From the NCBI GenBank assembly GCA_002309345.1, contig DBWZ01000094.1:17968-81967 (forward strand): a DNA stretch of 64,000 nt, given 5' to 3'. A program made the position numbers and the translations under genes. The notes beneath the pieces were generated by a model that was not told the origin of the DNA, did not search any database, and saw only the letters and a program-made list of their open reading frames with translations. This DNA comes from Pseudobutyrivibrio sp. UBA1225. GTDB taxonomy: Bacteria > Bacillota > Clostridia > Lachnospirales > Lachnospiraceae. Below are positions 35,115 to 43,897 of the stretch, piece by piece (positions within the stretch are counted from its first letter, which is position 1; each line of letters starts with the position of its first letter).

Positions 35115-35143
35115 AAGGGGGACCGCGATAGCGGTGGATGAGG
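35115..35143 (+). repeat. Partial copy of the dispersed GC-rich repeat
   Basis: These 29 bases match the reverse complement of the start of the 37803-37980 element with one difference. It lies between the kinase and regulator genes, and is followed by a doubled GAGGTGTAAT, one copy of which is the ribosome site of the regulator. Confidence 0.7.
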
Positions 35144-35161
35144 TGTAATGAGGTGTAATAG

Positions 35162-36751
35162 ATGTACAAAATAATGTTAGCAGACGACGAGGGAATAGTT
35201 ATTGACTCCCTCAAATTCATAATAGAAAAGGAATTCGGCAGCATATGCGAAATCCGCACAGCCAAAACCGGGCGGCAGGTTATCGAGTTGGCGGAGGAGT
35301 TTCAGCCAGACATAGCCTTCATGGATATTCAAATGCCTGGCATCAACGGCATTGACGCAATGCGAGAAATCAGAAGAACGAATAACCACGTGGTATTTAT
35401 AGTCATGACGGCATACGACAAATTCGACTATGCCAAAGAGGCTATATCCTTGGGAGTTTTAGACTATCTAAACAAGCCTGTTAGTCGAGATGCCATTGTT
35501 GCGGTATTAAAAAAGGCGATGCAAAGAATCGATGGTGAGCGCACCAAACGAAGCCACGACCTTAAGGTTAGAGAAAAACTTGAAACTGTGGTGCCTATCA
35601 TAGAAAATGGTCTTATACAGGATTTATTATTTAAGGAGTATTTTAAAGAGGATATCGACAACTACAAAACATTGCTAGGAATCGATTCCGAATATGGCTA
35701 CATGGCCTGTATGGTGTTCGGTCGAGAGTTGGTAGGCAACTATATGACAAGCGCAGTTGCGGCGTCAATCCAAGCTCAAAAGGCCTACCGAGAGATACAC
35801 ACTATTACAGAAGATTACATAAAGGGAATCATCGGATCTGTTATGTCCAACAAGATTCCAATCTTGATTCCATGTGACAGCGACACACTTTCCTATAATG
35901 AGAGAAATGCAATCGTGGAAAACGCCAGAGCACTCTGCAGAAAGCTGGCAGATCGCTTTGATATGGATTTCAGAGTTGGCTTTGGTTCGGTGAAGCCTTT
36001 GGATAGAATGTCTGAATCCTACGAAGAGGCAAATACAGTGTTGATAGCAAACACAAGCCACGTTGCCCATGTAGATGATATGCCAGTGGCATGCCAATAC
36101 GAAGACAACTATCCAATGGAGCTGGAGAAGCGACTGTTTGATGAGATAGTCCTTGGAAACATCAACGAATCTGTGGCCACGGCGGCAGCATTCTTTGATT
36201 GGATGGAAACCAACTACGCCAACGACAACGATAGTATAAGGCTAAAATGTTTGGAGTTTGTACTTTGGGCGGAGCACGTTTCCTACGAAAAGACAGGTCG
36301 AATGTATGAGTTTAGGAGTAGGGCAAACTACCTGTCACAGCTACTTAATGTAAAGAGCCTTGCCGAGGTTAAGGTGTGGTTCATAGAAAAAATAAAGGCG
36401 GCTGCGTTCTGGGTTTCAAACAAGCAGGAAGAGCAATCCATGAGCGTAGTAAACAAAGCAAAGCAGTATATTGACGAAAACTACATGAAGGAGCTCACCT
36501 TAGATGATGTCTCTCGTGTGGTCAACATCAGTTCTTATTATTTTTCAAAGGTATTTAAGGAAGAAACGGGGGAAAACTTCATAGATTACCTCACAAAGCT
36601 TCGTATCGAATCAGCTAAAAAGCTGTTGAAAACTACGAACAAATCTATGAAGGAAATTTCAGCGGAAGTGGGTTATTCGGATCCAAATTACTTCTCGAGA
36701 AACTTCAAGAAGTACACAGGGAAAACTCCGACCGATTACGCTAAGGGATAA
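35162..36751 (+). CDS. YesN-type response regulator (REC + AraC HTH)
   Basis: 529 residues. The receiver domain (1-120) has Ala-Asp-Asp-Glu near the start and Phe-Met-Asp-Ile-Gln-Met-Pro-Gly with the phospho-acceptor Asp near residue 55. A middle region of about 280 residues is unassigned. The C-terminal AraC-type double HTH (about 430-525) ends with the family signature Val-Gly-Tyr-Ser-Asp-Pro-Asn-Tyr-Phe-Ser-Arg-Asn-Phe-Lys-Lys. It is the partner of the YesM kinase and probably activates the ABC transporter operon at 38195; repeated CAGAACA sites lie before that operon. Confidence 0.92.
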   Translation: MYKIMLADDEGIVIDSLKFIIEKEFGSICEIRTAKTGRQVIELAEEFQPDIAFMDIQMPGINGIDAMREIRRTNNHVVFIVMTAYDKFDYAKEAISLGVLDYLNKPVSRDAIVAVLKKAMQRIDGERTKRSHDLKVREKLETVVPIIENGLIQDLLFKEYFKEDIDNYKTLLGIDSEYGYMACMVFGRELVGNYMTSAVAASIQAQKAYREIHTITEDYIKGIIGSVMSNKIPILIPCDSDTLSYNERNAIVENARALCRKLADRFDMDFRVGFGSVKPLDRMSESYEEANTVLIANTSHVAHVDDMPVACQYEDNYPMELEKRLFDEIVLGNINESVATAAAFFDWMETNYANDNDSIRLKCLEFVLWAEHVSYEKTGRMYEFRSRANYLSQLLNVKSLAEVKVWFIEKIKAAAFWVSNKQEEQSMSVVNKAKQYIDENYMKELTLDDVSRVVNISSYYFSKVFKEETGENFIDYLTKLRIESAKKLLKTTNKSMKEISAEVGYSDPNYFSRNFKKYTGKTPTDYAKG

Positions 36752-36768
36752 TTTGGAGGTTTTTGCTA

Positions 36769-37800
36769 ATGAAGGTTTATGGAAGAAAGATGGCGGCGAT
36801 GCTTCTAATGTCCAGCATGATTCTATGTGGATGTGGTAAAGCTGCCGAATTAGAGGAAGATACTAGTGTTAAGGGAGAAGATATAGAAATCGGGATGTGT
36901 TTTGATTCTTTCGTAATAGAAAGATGGGAGAAGGACAGGGATGTTTTTGTGGATACAGCAGCTGCCTTTGGTGCAACTGTCAATGTCCAAAACGCCAACG
37001 GCGATGTAAACAAGCAGATTGAACAGATAGAATATCTCATAGACAAAAATGTAGATTGCCTAGTTATCATTCCGGTAGATTGCTCGGCATTAAAGGGTGT
37101 CTTGCAAAAAGCGGATAAGAAGGGGATACCAGTTGTTTCCTACGATAGACTAATCGCTGATGTAGGTTCCGACCTTTACATATCCTTTGATAATGAAAAG
37201 GTTGGCGCTATGCTTGGTAAGTCAATTATTGACGCAGGTGCCAAATCAGTTGTTATGATTTGTGGACCGCTGACAGACAACAACGTGCCTATGGTCAACA
37301 ACGGCTTTAATAGGGTGATGGAAGAAAACGGTGTTGAGATACTCGATACATTCTATTGCGAGGGTTGGAAGGCAGAGCTTGGTGGTGCGTATATCTACGA
37401 CAATATGGAACTAATCAAGAGCGCTGATGCCATCATGTGTGGCAACGATGATTTGGCTACTTCGGCTATCACGGCCTTGTCAGTTAGCCAGCTTGCCGGT
37501 GTCAAGCTAGTTGTTGGGCAGGATGCAGATTTGACTGCCTGTCAACACATAGTAGAGGGCACTCAGCTGATGACAGTCTACAAACCAGTTGGAAAGCTCG
37601 CTGAAAAAGCAGCCAAGCTTTCTGTTAAACTCGCCCGTGGTTCTGGAATCAATGCAGATGGCGAAATCGATGACGGTACTCACAAGGTGCCATATGTGAC
37701 GGTAGATCCAGTGGCTGTCAACAAGGACAATATGGATGAGGTAATCATAGAAGGCGGCTTCCACACCAAGGAAGATGTATATATGAATGTAGCAAACTAA
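36769..37800 (+). CDS. Sugar-binding lipoprotein of ABC type (XylF-like)
   Basis: 343 residues. A short signal peptide with a lipobox-like Ile-Leu-Cys-Gly-Cys near residue 23 precedes a periplasmic-binding-protein type I domain resembling D-xylose-binding XylF (Tyr-Asp-Arg-Leu-Ile, Gly-Gln-Asp-Ala-Asp-Leu). GGAGG at 36755-36759 selects ATG 36769. It sits 17 bases after the YesN gene and is separated by a repeat and a terminator from the transporter operon, so it may act in sensing as well as in uptake. Confidence 0.87.
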   Translation: MKVYGRKMAAMLLMSSMILCGCGKAAELEEDTSVKGEDIEIGMCFDSFVIERWEKDRDVFVDTAAAFGATVNVQNANGDVNKQIEQIEYLIDKNVDCLVIIPVDCSALKGVLQKADKKGIPVVSYDRLIADVGSDLYISFDNEKVGAMLGKSIIDAGAKSVVMICGPLTDNNVPMVNNGFNRVMEENGVEILDTFYCEGWKAELGGAYIYDNMELIKSADAIMCGNDDLATSAITALSVSQLAGVKLVVGQDADLTACQHIVEGTQLMTVYKPVGKLAEKAAKLSVKLARGSGINADGEIDDGTHKVPYVTVDPVAVNKDNMDEVIIEGGFHTKEDVYMNVAN

Positions 37801-37802
37801 GG

Positions 37803-37980
37803 CCCCCCTCATCCACCGCTAGCGCGGTCCCCCTTCCCCCCAAGGGGAAGGCAAATATATAGGCTTCCCCCAGGAAAGGAGTCAAAAGGATGATTGCTGT
37901 AAGCAATCAACTTTTGTGCTCTAGTAAGCTTTAGCTTACAATAGGGGGGAAGCTGTCAGCAAAGCTGACTGATGAGGGGC
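37803..37980. repeat. Dispersed GC-rich repeat, MITE/REP-like, about 180 bp
   Basis: The block starts CCCCCTCATC and ends GATGAGGGG, giving inverted termini of about 9 bases. Inside are hairpins (ACCGC/GCGGT, CCCCTT/AAGGGG, TGATTGC/GCAATCA, GTAAGCT/AGCTTAC, AGCTGTCAGC/GCTGACT-like). Its composition is foreign to the AT-rich spacer around it. Similar elements recur in Lachnospiraceae genomes. A partial inverted copy lies at 35115-35143. No coding capacity. Confidence 0.75.
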
Positions 37981-38004
37981 AAATAGCATAATTTTGTTCT
38001 GAGA

Positions 38005-38044
38005 AAAAAGGATTAGCACAAATATGTGCTAGTCCTTTTTACGT
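38005..38044 (+). terminator. Strong terminator before the sugar transporter operon
   Basis: A 16-bp stem (38005-38020 with 38025-38040) begins with AAAAA and ends with TTTTT. It ends the YesMN/XylF-like transcript. Confidence 0.9.
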
Positions 38045-38087
38045 TCCAAAATCGATTTAGACAAAAATGTGCAGAAAGTGACAACCA

Positions 38088-38124
38088 TTTTCAGAACACA
38101 AAATGATATTCTTTTTTCAGAACA
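38088..38124 (+). promoter_or_regulatory. Direct repeats TTTTCAGAACA upstream of the transporter operon
   Basis: TTTTCAGAACA occurs at 38088-38098 and 38114-38124; a related inverted copy (TGTTCTGAGAAAA) is at 37995-38007. Directly repeated half-sites suit an AraC-type regulator such as the YesN protein just upstream. Confidence 0.45.
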
Positions 38125-38194
38125 AAGATAGCTATTCAATTTCACAGAAATAGTTATCAAAAAATACCTTAATGAGAGGGAGGTTTTCACAGAG

Positions 38195-39325
38195 ATGAAA
38201 AAGAAATTATTAAGTGTACTTCTAACAGGTGCTATGCTTGCTTCAATGTTCGTAGGTTGCGGCGCTAGCACAGAGACAACAGACAACGCTGGTGGCGGCG
38301 ATGCAGCTAAAACAGAAGATAGCGGCTCAGCTGGTGGCGGCGCAAAGGGAACTAAGGTTGGTGTAGCAATGCCTACAAAGGACCTTCAGAGATGGAACCA
38401 GGACGGTGCCAACATGCAGAAGGAACTTGAGGCAGCTGGATACGAAGTAGATCTTCAGTATGCATCAAACGATACCCAGACACAGATTTCTCAGATTGAG
38501 AACATGATTAACTCAGGATGTAACGTTCTTGTAGTTGCAGCTATCGAGGCTTCTTCACTTGGTGAAGCTATGGATATGGCAAAAGAAAAGAACATCCCAG
38601 TTATCGCTTATGACCGTCTTATCATGAACACAGATGCTGTTTCATATTATGCAACATTTGATAATACTAAGGTAGGCGAGGCTCAGGGTCAGTTCGTAGT
38701 TGATCAGCTTGACTTAGATAACACAGATAAGACATTCACTATTGAGTTTACAGCTGGTGACCCAGGTGACAACAATGCTGGTTTCTTCTTTAACGGTGCT
38801 TACAGCGTACTTGAGAAATACATCAAGGACGGAACACTTGAAGTTAAATCTGGACAGAAAGAGTTCTCTGACGTAGCAACAGCAGCATGGGCTACAGAGA
38901 CAGCTCAGTCACGTATGGAGAATATCCTTTCAACATACTATGCTGATGGAACAGACTTAGATATCTGCCTCTGCTCAAATGATTCAACAGCACTTGGTGT
39001 TGAGAACGCACTTGCAGCAAACTACAAGGGTAAATATCCACTTATTACTGGTCAGGACTGCGATATCGAGAATACAAAGAACATGCTTAAAGATAAACAA
39101 GCTATGTCAGTATTCAAGGATACTCGTACACTTGCTTCACAGGTAGTTAAGATGGTAGGTCAGATCCTTAATGGCGAGAAGGTTGATGTAAACGATGAGA
39201 AGACATATGACAATGGTAATGGCATTGTTCCTTCATTCCTTTGCGAGCCAGAAGTTTGTACTAAAGAAAACTACAAGAAAATCCTTATCGACTCAGGTTA
39301 CTACACAGAGGATGACTTAAAGTAA
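38195..39325 (+). CDS. ChvE-like sugar-binding lipoprotein of the ABC transporter
   Basis: 376 residues. A lipoprotein signal peptide with lipobox Phe-Val-Gly-Cys near residue 23, a 25-residue Gly/Ala/Ser/Thr linker, then a type I periplasmic-binding domain of the ChvE/xylose-binding group (Gln-Arg-Trp-Asn-Gln-Asp-Gly; Ala-Tyr-Asp-Arg-Leu-Ile; Gly-Gln-Asp-Cys-Asp). GAGAGGGAGG precedes the start. A terminator-like hairpin after it would keep this protein more abundant than the ATPase and permeases encoded next, as is common for binding proteins. Confidence 0.92.
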   Translation: MKKKLLSVLLTGAMLASMFVGCGASTETTDNAGGGDAAKTEDSGSAGGGAKGTKVGVAMPTKDLQRWNQDGANMQKELEAAGYEVDLQYASNDTQTQISQIENMINSGCNVLVVAAIEASSLGEAMDMAKEKNIPVIAYDRLIMNTDAVSYYATFDNTKVGEAQGQFVVDQLDLDNTDKTFTIEFTAGDPGDNNAGFFFNGAYSVLEKYIKDGTLEVKSGQKEFSDVATAAWATETAQSRMENILSTYYADGTDLDICLCSNDSTALGVENALAANYKGKYPLITGQDCDIENTKNMLKDKQAMSVFKDTRTLASQVVKMVGQILNGEKVDVNDEKTYDNGNGIVPSFLCEPEVCTKENYKKILIDSGYYTEDDLK

Positions 39326-39379
39326 AATCGTTTGCTATATCAGCCTATGATGGGCTTAGTAAGTGATTAAAAAATTATA

Positions 39380-39406
39380 TAGGGCGAGCTTGGCTCGCCC
39401 TATTTT
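39380..39406 (+). terminator. Partial terminator between binding protein and ATPase genes
   Basis: A 10-bp GC-rich stem (39380-39389 with 39393-39402, loop TTG) is followed by a short T stretch. Confidence 0.75.
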
Positions 39407-39514
39407 AAAGGAAAAGAGATTAATTTGAAGAAGGTAAAAGATTAAATTTTTATCGTAACAATTGTCAAAGATCTAGTTAAAAAATAAGAATAGATATTTA
39501 GGGAGGAACCGCAA

Positions 39515-41041
39515 GTGGGAAATATAATACTTGAGATGAAAAACATCACAAAAGAGTTCCCAGGAGTAAAGGCCCTTGACAACGTTAATCTGGTAGTAGA
39601 AGAAGGCGAAATCCACGCTCTTGTTGGAGAGAATGGTGCCGGCAAATCTACTTTGATGAATGTTTTAAGTGGTATTTATCCTTATGGTACTTACACTGGT
39701 GACATCGTGTACAAAGGCGAGGTATGTAAGTTCCAAAAAATCAAGGACTCTGAGGAAAAGGGAATCGTTATTATCCATCAGGAATTAGCGTTAGTACCTT
39801 ACATGTCAATCGGGGAGAACATGTTCCTTGGAAATGAGCAGGGTAGCAAGGCTGCAATAGATTGGAATAAAACCTATGCCGAGGCTGATAAATTCCTTAA
39901 GATGGTTGGTCTTTCAGAGAGCAGCCGTACCTTAATCAAGGATATCGGTGTTGGTAAGCAGCAGCTTGTAGAAATTGCAAAGGCTCTTGCTAAGAATGCA
40001 AAGCTTCTTATTCTTGACGAGCCTACATCTTCACTTAACGAGAATGATTCACGCGCACTTTTAGATTTACTTCTTGAGTTCAAGAAGCAGGGACTGACAT
40101 CTATCATCATTTCTCATAAGTTAAATGAGGTTTCGTATGTTGCAGATAAAATCACAGTAATCCGTGATGGTTCTACAATTGAAACACTTGATAAGGCCGT
40201 TGATGATATTTCAGAAGACAGAATTATCAAAGGCATGGTTGGTCGTGAAATGACAGACCGTTTCCCTAAGCGTACTGATGTTAAAATCGGTGACGTTGCA
40301 ATGGAAATCAAGGACTGGACAGTTTATCACCCACAGTACGAAGAGCGTAAGGTGGTTGATGGCGTATCAATGAATGTTCGCAAGGGCGAGGTTGTTGGTA
40401 TTGCAGGACTTATGGGTGCTGGACGTACAGAGCTTGCCATGAGTATCTTTGGTAAGGCCTATGGTACAAGAATCTCAGGCCAGCTCATCATTAATGGCAA
40501 AGAGGTAAAACTCAAGAACATTAAAGATGCAATCAAGCACAAGCTTGCTTATGTTACTGAGGATAGAAAGGGCAATGGACTTGTATTGACAAACCCTATC
40601 AAGGTAAACACTACTCTTGCTAATCTTTCAGCTCTCACCAAAAACAGAGTGATTGATAAGGATAAAGAGTACATGGTTGCTGAGGAATACAGGGACAAGC
40701 TCAAGACAAAGTGCCCTACAGTAGAGCAGAATGTTGGTAACCTTTCTGGTGGTAACCAGCAAAAGGTGCTCCTTGCAAAGTGGATGTTTGCAAATCCGGA
40801 TATACTTATCCTGGATGAGCCAACTCGTGGTATCGATGTTGGTGCTAAGTACGAGATTTATTGTATTATCAATGATCTTGTTGCTGCAGGAAAATCAGTT
40901 ATTATGATTTCTTCTGAGCTTCCAGAGGTACTTGGTATGTCAGATAGAATTTATGTAATGAACGAAGGCAAGATGGTTGGTGAAATGGCTGGGGCTGAAG
41001 CTTCACAAGAAAGCATCATGTCTTGTATCTTAAAATCATAG
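39515..41041 (+). CDS. Sugar ABC transporter ATP-binding protein (GguA/MmsA type)
   Basis: 508 residues, a fused pair of ABC domains as in MglA/XylG/GguA. The first has Walker A Gly-Glu-Asn-Gly-Ala-Gly-Lys-Ser-Thr and an altered signature (Gly-Val-Gly-Lys-Gln-Gln); the second has Leu-Ser-Gly-Gly-Asn-Gln-Gln and Walker B Leu-Ile-Leu-Asp-Glu-Pro. GTG start at 39515 behind GGGAGG. It drives the two permeases encoded downstream. Confidence 0.94.
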   Translation: MGNIILEMKNITKEFPGVKALDNVNLVVEEGEIHALVGENGAGKSTLMNVLSGIYPYGTYTGDIVYKGEVCKFQKIKDSEEKGIVIIHQELALVPYMSIGENMFLGNEQGSKAAIDWNKTYAEADKFLKMVGLSESSRTLIKDIGVGKQQLVEIAKALAKNAKLLILDEPTSSLNENDSRALLDLLLEFKKQGLTSIIISHKLNEVSYVADKITVIRDGSTIETLDKAVDDISEDRIIKGMVGREMTDRFPKRTDVKIGDVAMEIKDWTVYHPQYEERKVVDGVSMNVRKGEVVGIAGLMGAGRTELAMSIFGKAYGTRISGQLIINGKEVKLKNIKDAIKHKLAYVTEDRKGNGLVLTNPIKVNTTLANLSALTKNRVIDKDKEYMVAEEYRDKLKTKCPTVEQNVGNLSGGNQQKVLLAKWMFANPDILILDEPTRGIDVGAKYEIYCIINDLVAAGKSVIMISSELPEVLGMSDRIYVMNEGKMVGEMAGAEASQESIMSCILKS

Positions 41042-41055
41042 AAGGGAGAGAAAAC

Positions 41056-42219
41056 ATGGGTTCAATAGGAATGACATTAAAAAAATACACCATGGTAATC
41101 GCCCTGGTGGTTATTGTTGGTATCTTTTATGTAGGTACACATGGAAAAATCCTTTTACCACAGAATATCAATAATTTGCTTTCGCAGAATGCTTATGTAT
41201 TCGTTCTCGCAACTGGTATGTTGCTTTGTATTTTAACTGGTGGTAACATCGACCTTTCCGTAGGTTCGGTAGTTTGCTTCGTCGGTGGCCTTGGAGCTCT
41301 TCTTATGAGCAAAGGCGTAAACGTAGTAGTAACAGTTTTGATTTTGTTGGTATGCGGTATCTTAATCGGTGCATGGCAAGCTCTTTGGGTTGCATATATT
41401 AATGTTCCGCCATTTATCGCAACACTTGCTGGTATGTATGCCTTTAGAGGTCTTTCAAACGTAATCCTTGATGGACACGTTGTTGCTATCGCAAACAAAG
41501 CATTCTTAAATGCGTTTGGCGGCGGTGCTGATTGCTACGTGCCTGATTTCATGGGTGGCAAGGCATTAAACATAACTTGTTTAACTGCTGCAGTCGTAGG
41601 AGTTGCTCTATTTGTATTAGCTGAGCTTAAAAATCGTATTTCGGCTAAGAGAAAGGGCTACGAAACATCAGGTATTATCGGTTTTGTAGTAAAGCTTGTT
41701 CTTGTATCTGTAGTTATCCTGTACTTGGCTTACAAGCTTGCTAAATACAAGGGTATTCCAACATCTCTGATTTGGATTCTGATTATAGTGTTGGCTTATC
41801 ACTACTTTACAACAAGGACAACAATGGGTCGTTACCTATATGCTGTCGGTGGTAATGAAAAGGCTACACAGCTTTCAGGTATCAACACAAAGAAGGTTTA
41901 CTTCTTTGCATATACAAACATGGGATTTTTAACAGCTATTGCTGGTATCCTTACAGTTGCTCGTGCAACTAATGCTCAACCTACTTACGGTATGTTCTAC
42001 GAAATGGATGCAATCGGTGCTTGCTTCATCGGTGGTGCATCTGCTTACGGTGGTACAGGTTCTGTATTTGGTGCAATCGTCGGTGCTCTTCTTATGGGTG
42101 TCATCAACCAGGGTATGTCAATCATGGGTGTAGATGCCAACTATCAGAAGGTAGTAAAGGGTATTGTACTTTTACTCGCAGTAATATTCGACGTTGTATC
42201 TAAGAAAGAAAAGAAGTAG
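41056..42219 (+). CDS. Sugar ABC transporter permease 1 (GguB-like)
   Basis: 387 residues with about 10 hydrophobic segments and the BPD_transp_2 signature (Thr-Gly-Gly-Asn-Ile-Asp-Leu-Ser-Val-Gly-Ser). ATG 41056 follows AAGGGAGAG. A long cytoplasmic-type insert near residues 190-225 is Lys/Arg-rich, as in GguB proteins. It is a paralogue of the next gene. Confidence 0.93.
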   Translation: MGSIGMTLKKYTMVIALVVIVGIFYVGTHGKILLPQNINNLLSQNAYVFVLATGMLLCILTGGNIDLSVGSVVCFVGGLGALLMSKGVNVVVTVLILLVCGILIGAWQALWVAYINVPPFIATLAGMYAFRGLSNVILDGHVVAIANKAFLNAFGGGADCYVPDFMGGKALNITCLTAAVVGVALFVLAELKNRISAKRKGYETSGIIGFVVKLVLVSVVILYLAYKLAKYKGIPTSLIWILIIVLAYHYFTTRTTMGRYLYAVGGNEKATQLSGINTKKVYFFAYTNMGFLTAIAGILTVARATNAQPTYGMFYEMDAIGACFIGGASAYGGTGSVFGAIVGALLMGVINQGMSIMGVDANYQKVVKGIVLLLAVIFDVVSKKEKK

Positions 42220-42235
42220 GAAGGAGGAGCGCAAA

Positions 42236-43417
42236 ATGTTAAACAAATTTTTAAACGGATTAAGAGATAATACAATGCTCATTGTGCTAGTTGTCGTAGT
42301 GCTCTTCTTCAACTTTACAACACATGGTACGATGCTTCAGCCAAGTCAATTTAATGCATTGATTACGCAAAATGCTTATGTATATGTTCTTGCAACTGGT
42401 ATGCTTATGTGTATGCTTACCGGTGGTAACATCGATCTTTCATGCGGTTCATTCGTATGTTTGGTAGGTGTTTTCGGAGCAAAAATAATGGTTACAAAGG
42501 GCTTACCAATATCACTTGGAATCATAGTAATGCTTCTGATTGGTATCGTGTATGGTTGCCTTCTTGGATTCATAATTGCATATGTAAACATTCCGCCATG
42601 GATTGCTACACTTGCAGGTTTCCTTGCACTTAGAGGATGGGGTGTTGCACTTATGAAGGGTGCTTCAAACATCAGCCCACTTCCAGCATCATTCTGTAAT
42701 GTGTTCACAGGCAAGATGAACGACTTGTTTGGCGGTCCACGTATAAATGGTGTGCAATACAACATGACAAGTATAGTTGTTGGTGTTGTTATCTGCTTAG
42801 TTGCAGCATTCTTATTATTCAATGGACGTGCAACAAAGCTTAAGAAGGGATATCAGGCAGACAGCCTCGGTACAGTTATTTTCAAGACAGTAGTTATCTG
42901 TGCAGCTATCATGCTCTTTGCATACAAGCTCTCACTTGCAGGTGGTATTCCATTTGCACTCCTTTGGGTAGCAGGTATAGTAGTAATCTACAGCTTCATT
43001 ACTTCAATGACTGATTTCGGACGTTACTTCTACACAATCGGTGGAAACGCAGAGGCAACACGTCTTTCTGGTATTGATACAAAGTTAATCATGTTCTTTG
43101 CATACTTGAACATGGCTATTCTTACAGTTGTTTCAACATTCCTTACTATGTCACGTTTCCAGGCGGCTAACTCTACAGCTGGTACAAACTACGAGATGGA
43201 TGCAATTTCAGCATGCGTAGTTGGTGGTGTTTCAGCTTACGGTGGTTCTGGTACAGTATTTGGAATGATTATCGGTGCTACACTTATCGGTGCTATCAAC
43301 CTTGGTATGTCACTTATGGGTATCGATGCAAACTGGCAGAAGGTTGTAAAGGGTGTCGTACTTCTGGGTGCAGTAGTATTCGAAATCCTTAACAATAAGA
43401 AAAAGGCAGTGAAATAA
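42236..43417 (+). CDS. Sugar ABC transporter permease 2 (GguB-like paralogue)
   Basis: 393 residues, about 10 hydrophobic segments, the same BPD_transp_2 signature (Thr-Gly-Gly-Asn-Ile-Asp-Leu-Ser-Cys-Gly-Ser) and overall similarity to permease 1. AAGGAGG lies just before ATG 42236. GguA/GguB systems usually have one permease, so here the pore may be a heterodimer. Confidence 0.93.
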   Translation: MLNKFLNGLRDNTMLIVLVVVVLFFNFTTHGTMLQPSQFNALITQNAYVYVLATGMLMCMLTGGNIDLSCGSFVCLVGVFGAKIMVTKGLPISLGIIVMLLIGIVYGCLLGFIIAYVNIPPWIATLAGFLALRGWGVALMKGASNISPLPASFCNVFTGKMNDLFGGPRINGVQYNMTSIVVGVVICLVAAFLLFNGRATKLKKGYQADSLGTVIFKTVVICAAIMLFAYKLSLAGGIPFALLWVAGIVVIYSFITSMTDFGRYFYTIGGNAEATRLSGIDTKLIMFFAYLNMAILTVVSTFLTMSRFQAANSTAGTNYEMDAISACVVGGVSAYGGSGTVFGMIIGATLIGAINLGMSLMGIDANWQKVVKGVVLLGAVVFEILNNKKKAVK

Positions 43418-43453
43418 ATAACAATTTTACGGTCTTCATTTTATTCTCTAAAG

Positions 43454-43485
43454 GGGCTCGCAGCTCAAGGCTGTGAGCCCTTTTT
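43454..43485 (+). terminator. Terminator of the sugar transporter operon
   Basis: An 11-bp stem (43454-43464 with 43470-43480) followed by TTTTT. Confidence 0.9.
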
Positions 43486-43486
43486 G

Positions 43487-43545
43487 GGTGTGCGCCTAGC
43501 GGCGCACGTTTCTAACGGGTTCAAGTCCCGAACATGCCCGCAAGA
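43487..43545 (+). other. tRNA-like fragment (T-arm and variable-arm resemblance)
   Basis: A perfect 7-bp hairpin (GTGCGCC/GGCGCAC) is followed by CGGGTTCAAGTCCCG, which matches a tRNA T-arm, and then CATGCCCGCA. No D-arm or anticodon arm fits, and no CCA is present. It is best read as a tRNA relic or a look-alike structure. Confidence 0.3.
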
Positions 43546-43591
43546 ATCTTTTCTCTTTGAACATCTTTAATACAATCACTTTTACAGCATC

Positions 43592-43634
43592 AAGTATTAC
43601 TTTTGCTCATATTGAAGCAAAGTAATACTTTTTT
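43592..43634 (+). terminator. Tandem hairpin 1 of 3 (AAGTATTACT stem)
   Basis: A 15-bp stem with one bulge (43592-43607 with 43616-43630) followed by TTTT. Confidence 0.65.
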
Positions 43635-43664
43635 GTTCATATTTCACTCTAAATTGTGAAAAAC

Positions 43665-43706
43665 AAGTATTAGTCGACCTCAAATCAGGGCATACTAATA
43701 CTTTTC
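43665..43706 (+). terminator. Tandem hairpin 2 of 3
   Basis: A 10-bp stem AAGTATTAGT/ACTAATACTT (43665-43674 with 43694-43703), 19-base loop, TT after the stem. Confidence 0.55.
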
Positions 43707-43747
43707 AGTTTATAATTCATACAATTTCAGGAGTTTTTACTCACCTG

Positions 43748-43790
43748 AAGTATTACTGACCATACTATTTTGACAATAGTAATACTTTTT
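43748..43790 (+). terminator. Tandem hairpin 3 of 3
   Basis: A 10-bp stem AAGTATTACT/AGTAATACTT (43748-43757 with 43778-43787), 20-base loop, TTT after the stem. Confidence 0.55.
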
Positions 43791-43812
43791 ATCCTTCTAA
43801 TAGTATAGATTC

Positions 43813-43841
43813 CTGCTGGCAATTCCTTTTTTTGCCAGCAG
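43813..43841 (+). other. Inverted repeat CTGCTGGCAA/TTGCCAGCAG
   Basis: A perfect 10-base inverted repeat (43813-43822 with 43832-43841) in the araA upstream region, with a T-rich loop. It could be an operator or a hairpin. Confidence 0.4.
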
Positions 43842-43897
43842 AAAGTCATAAATCTTTGTGGTCTCCTTCCTTAAGTTGCTTGCAAGAAAGTTCCACA

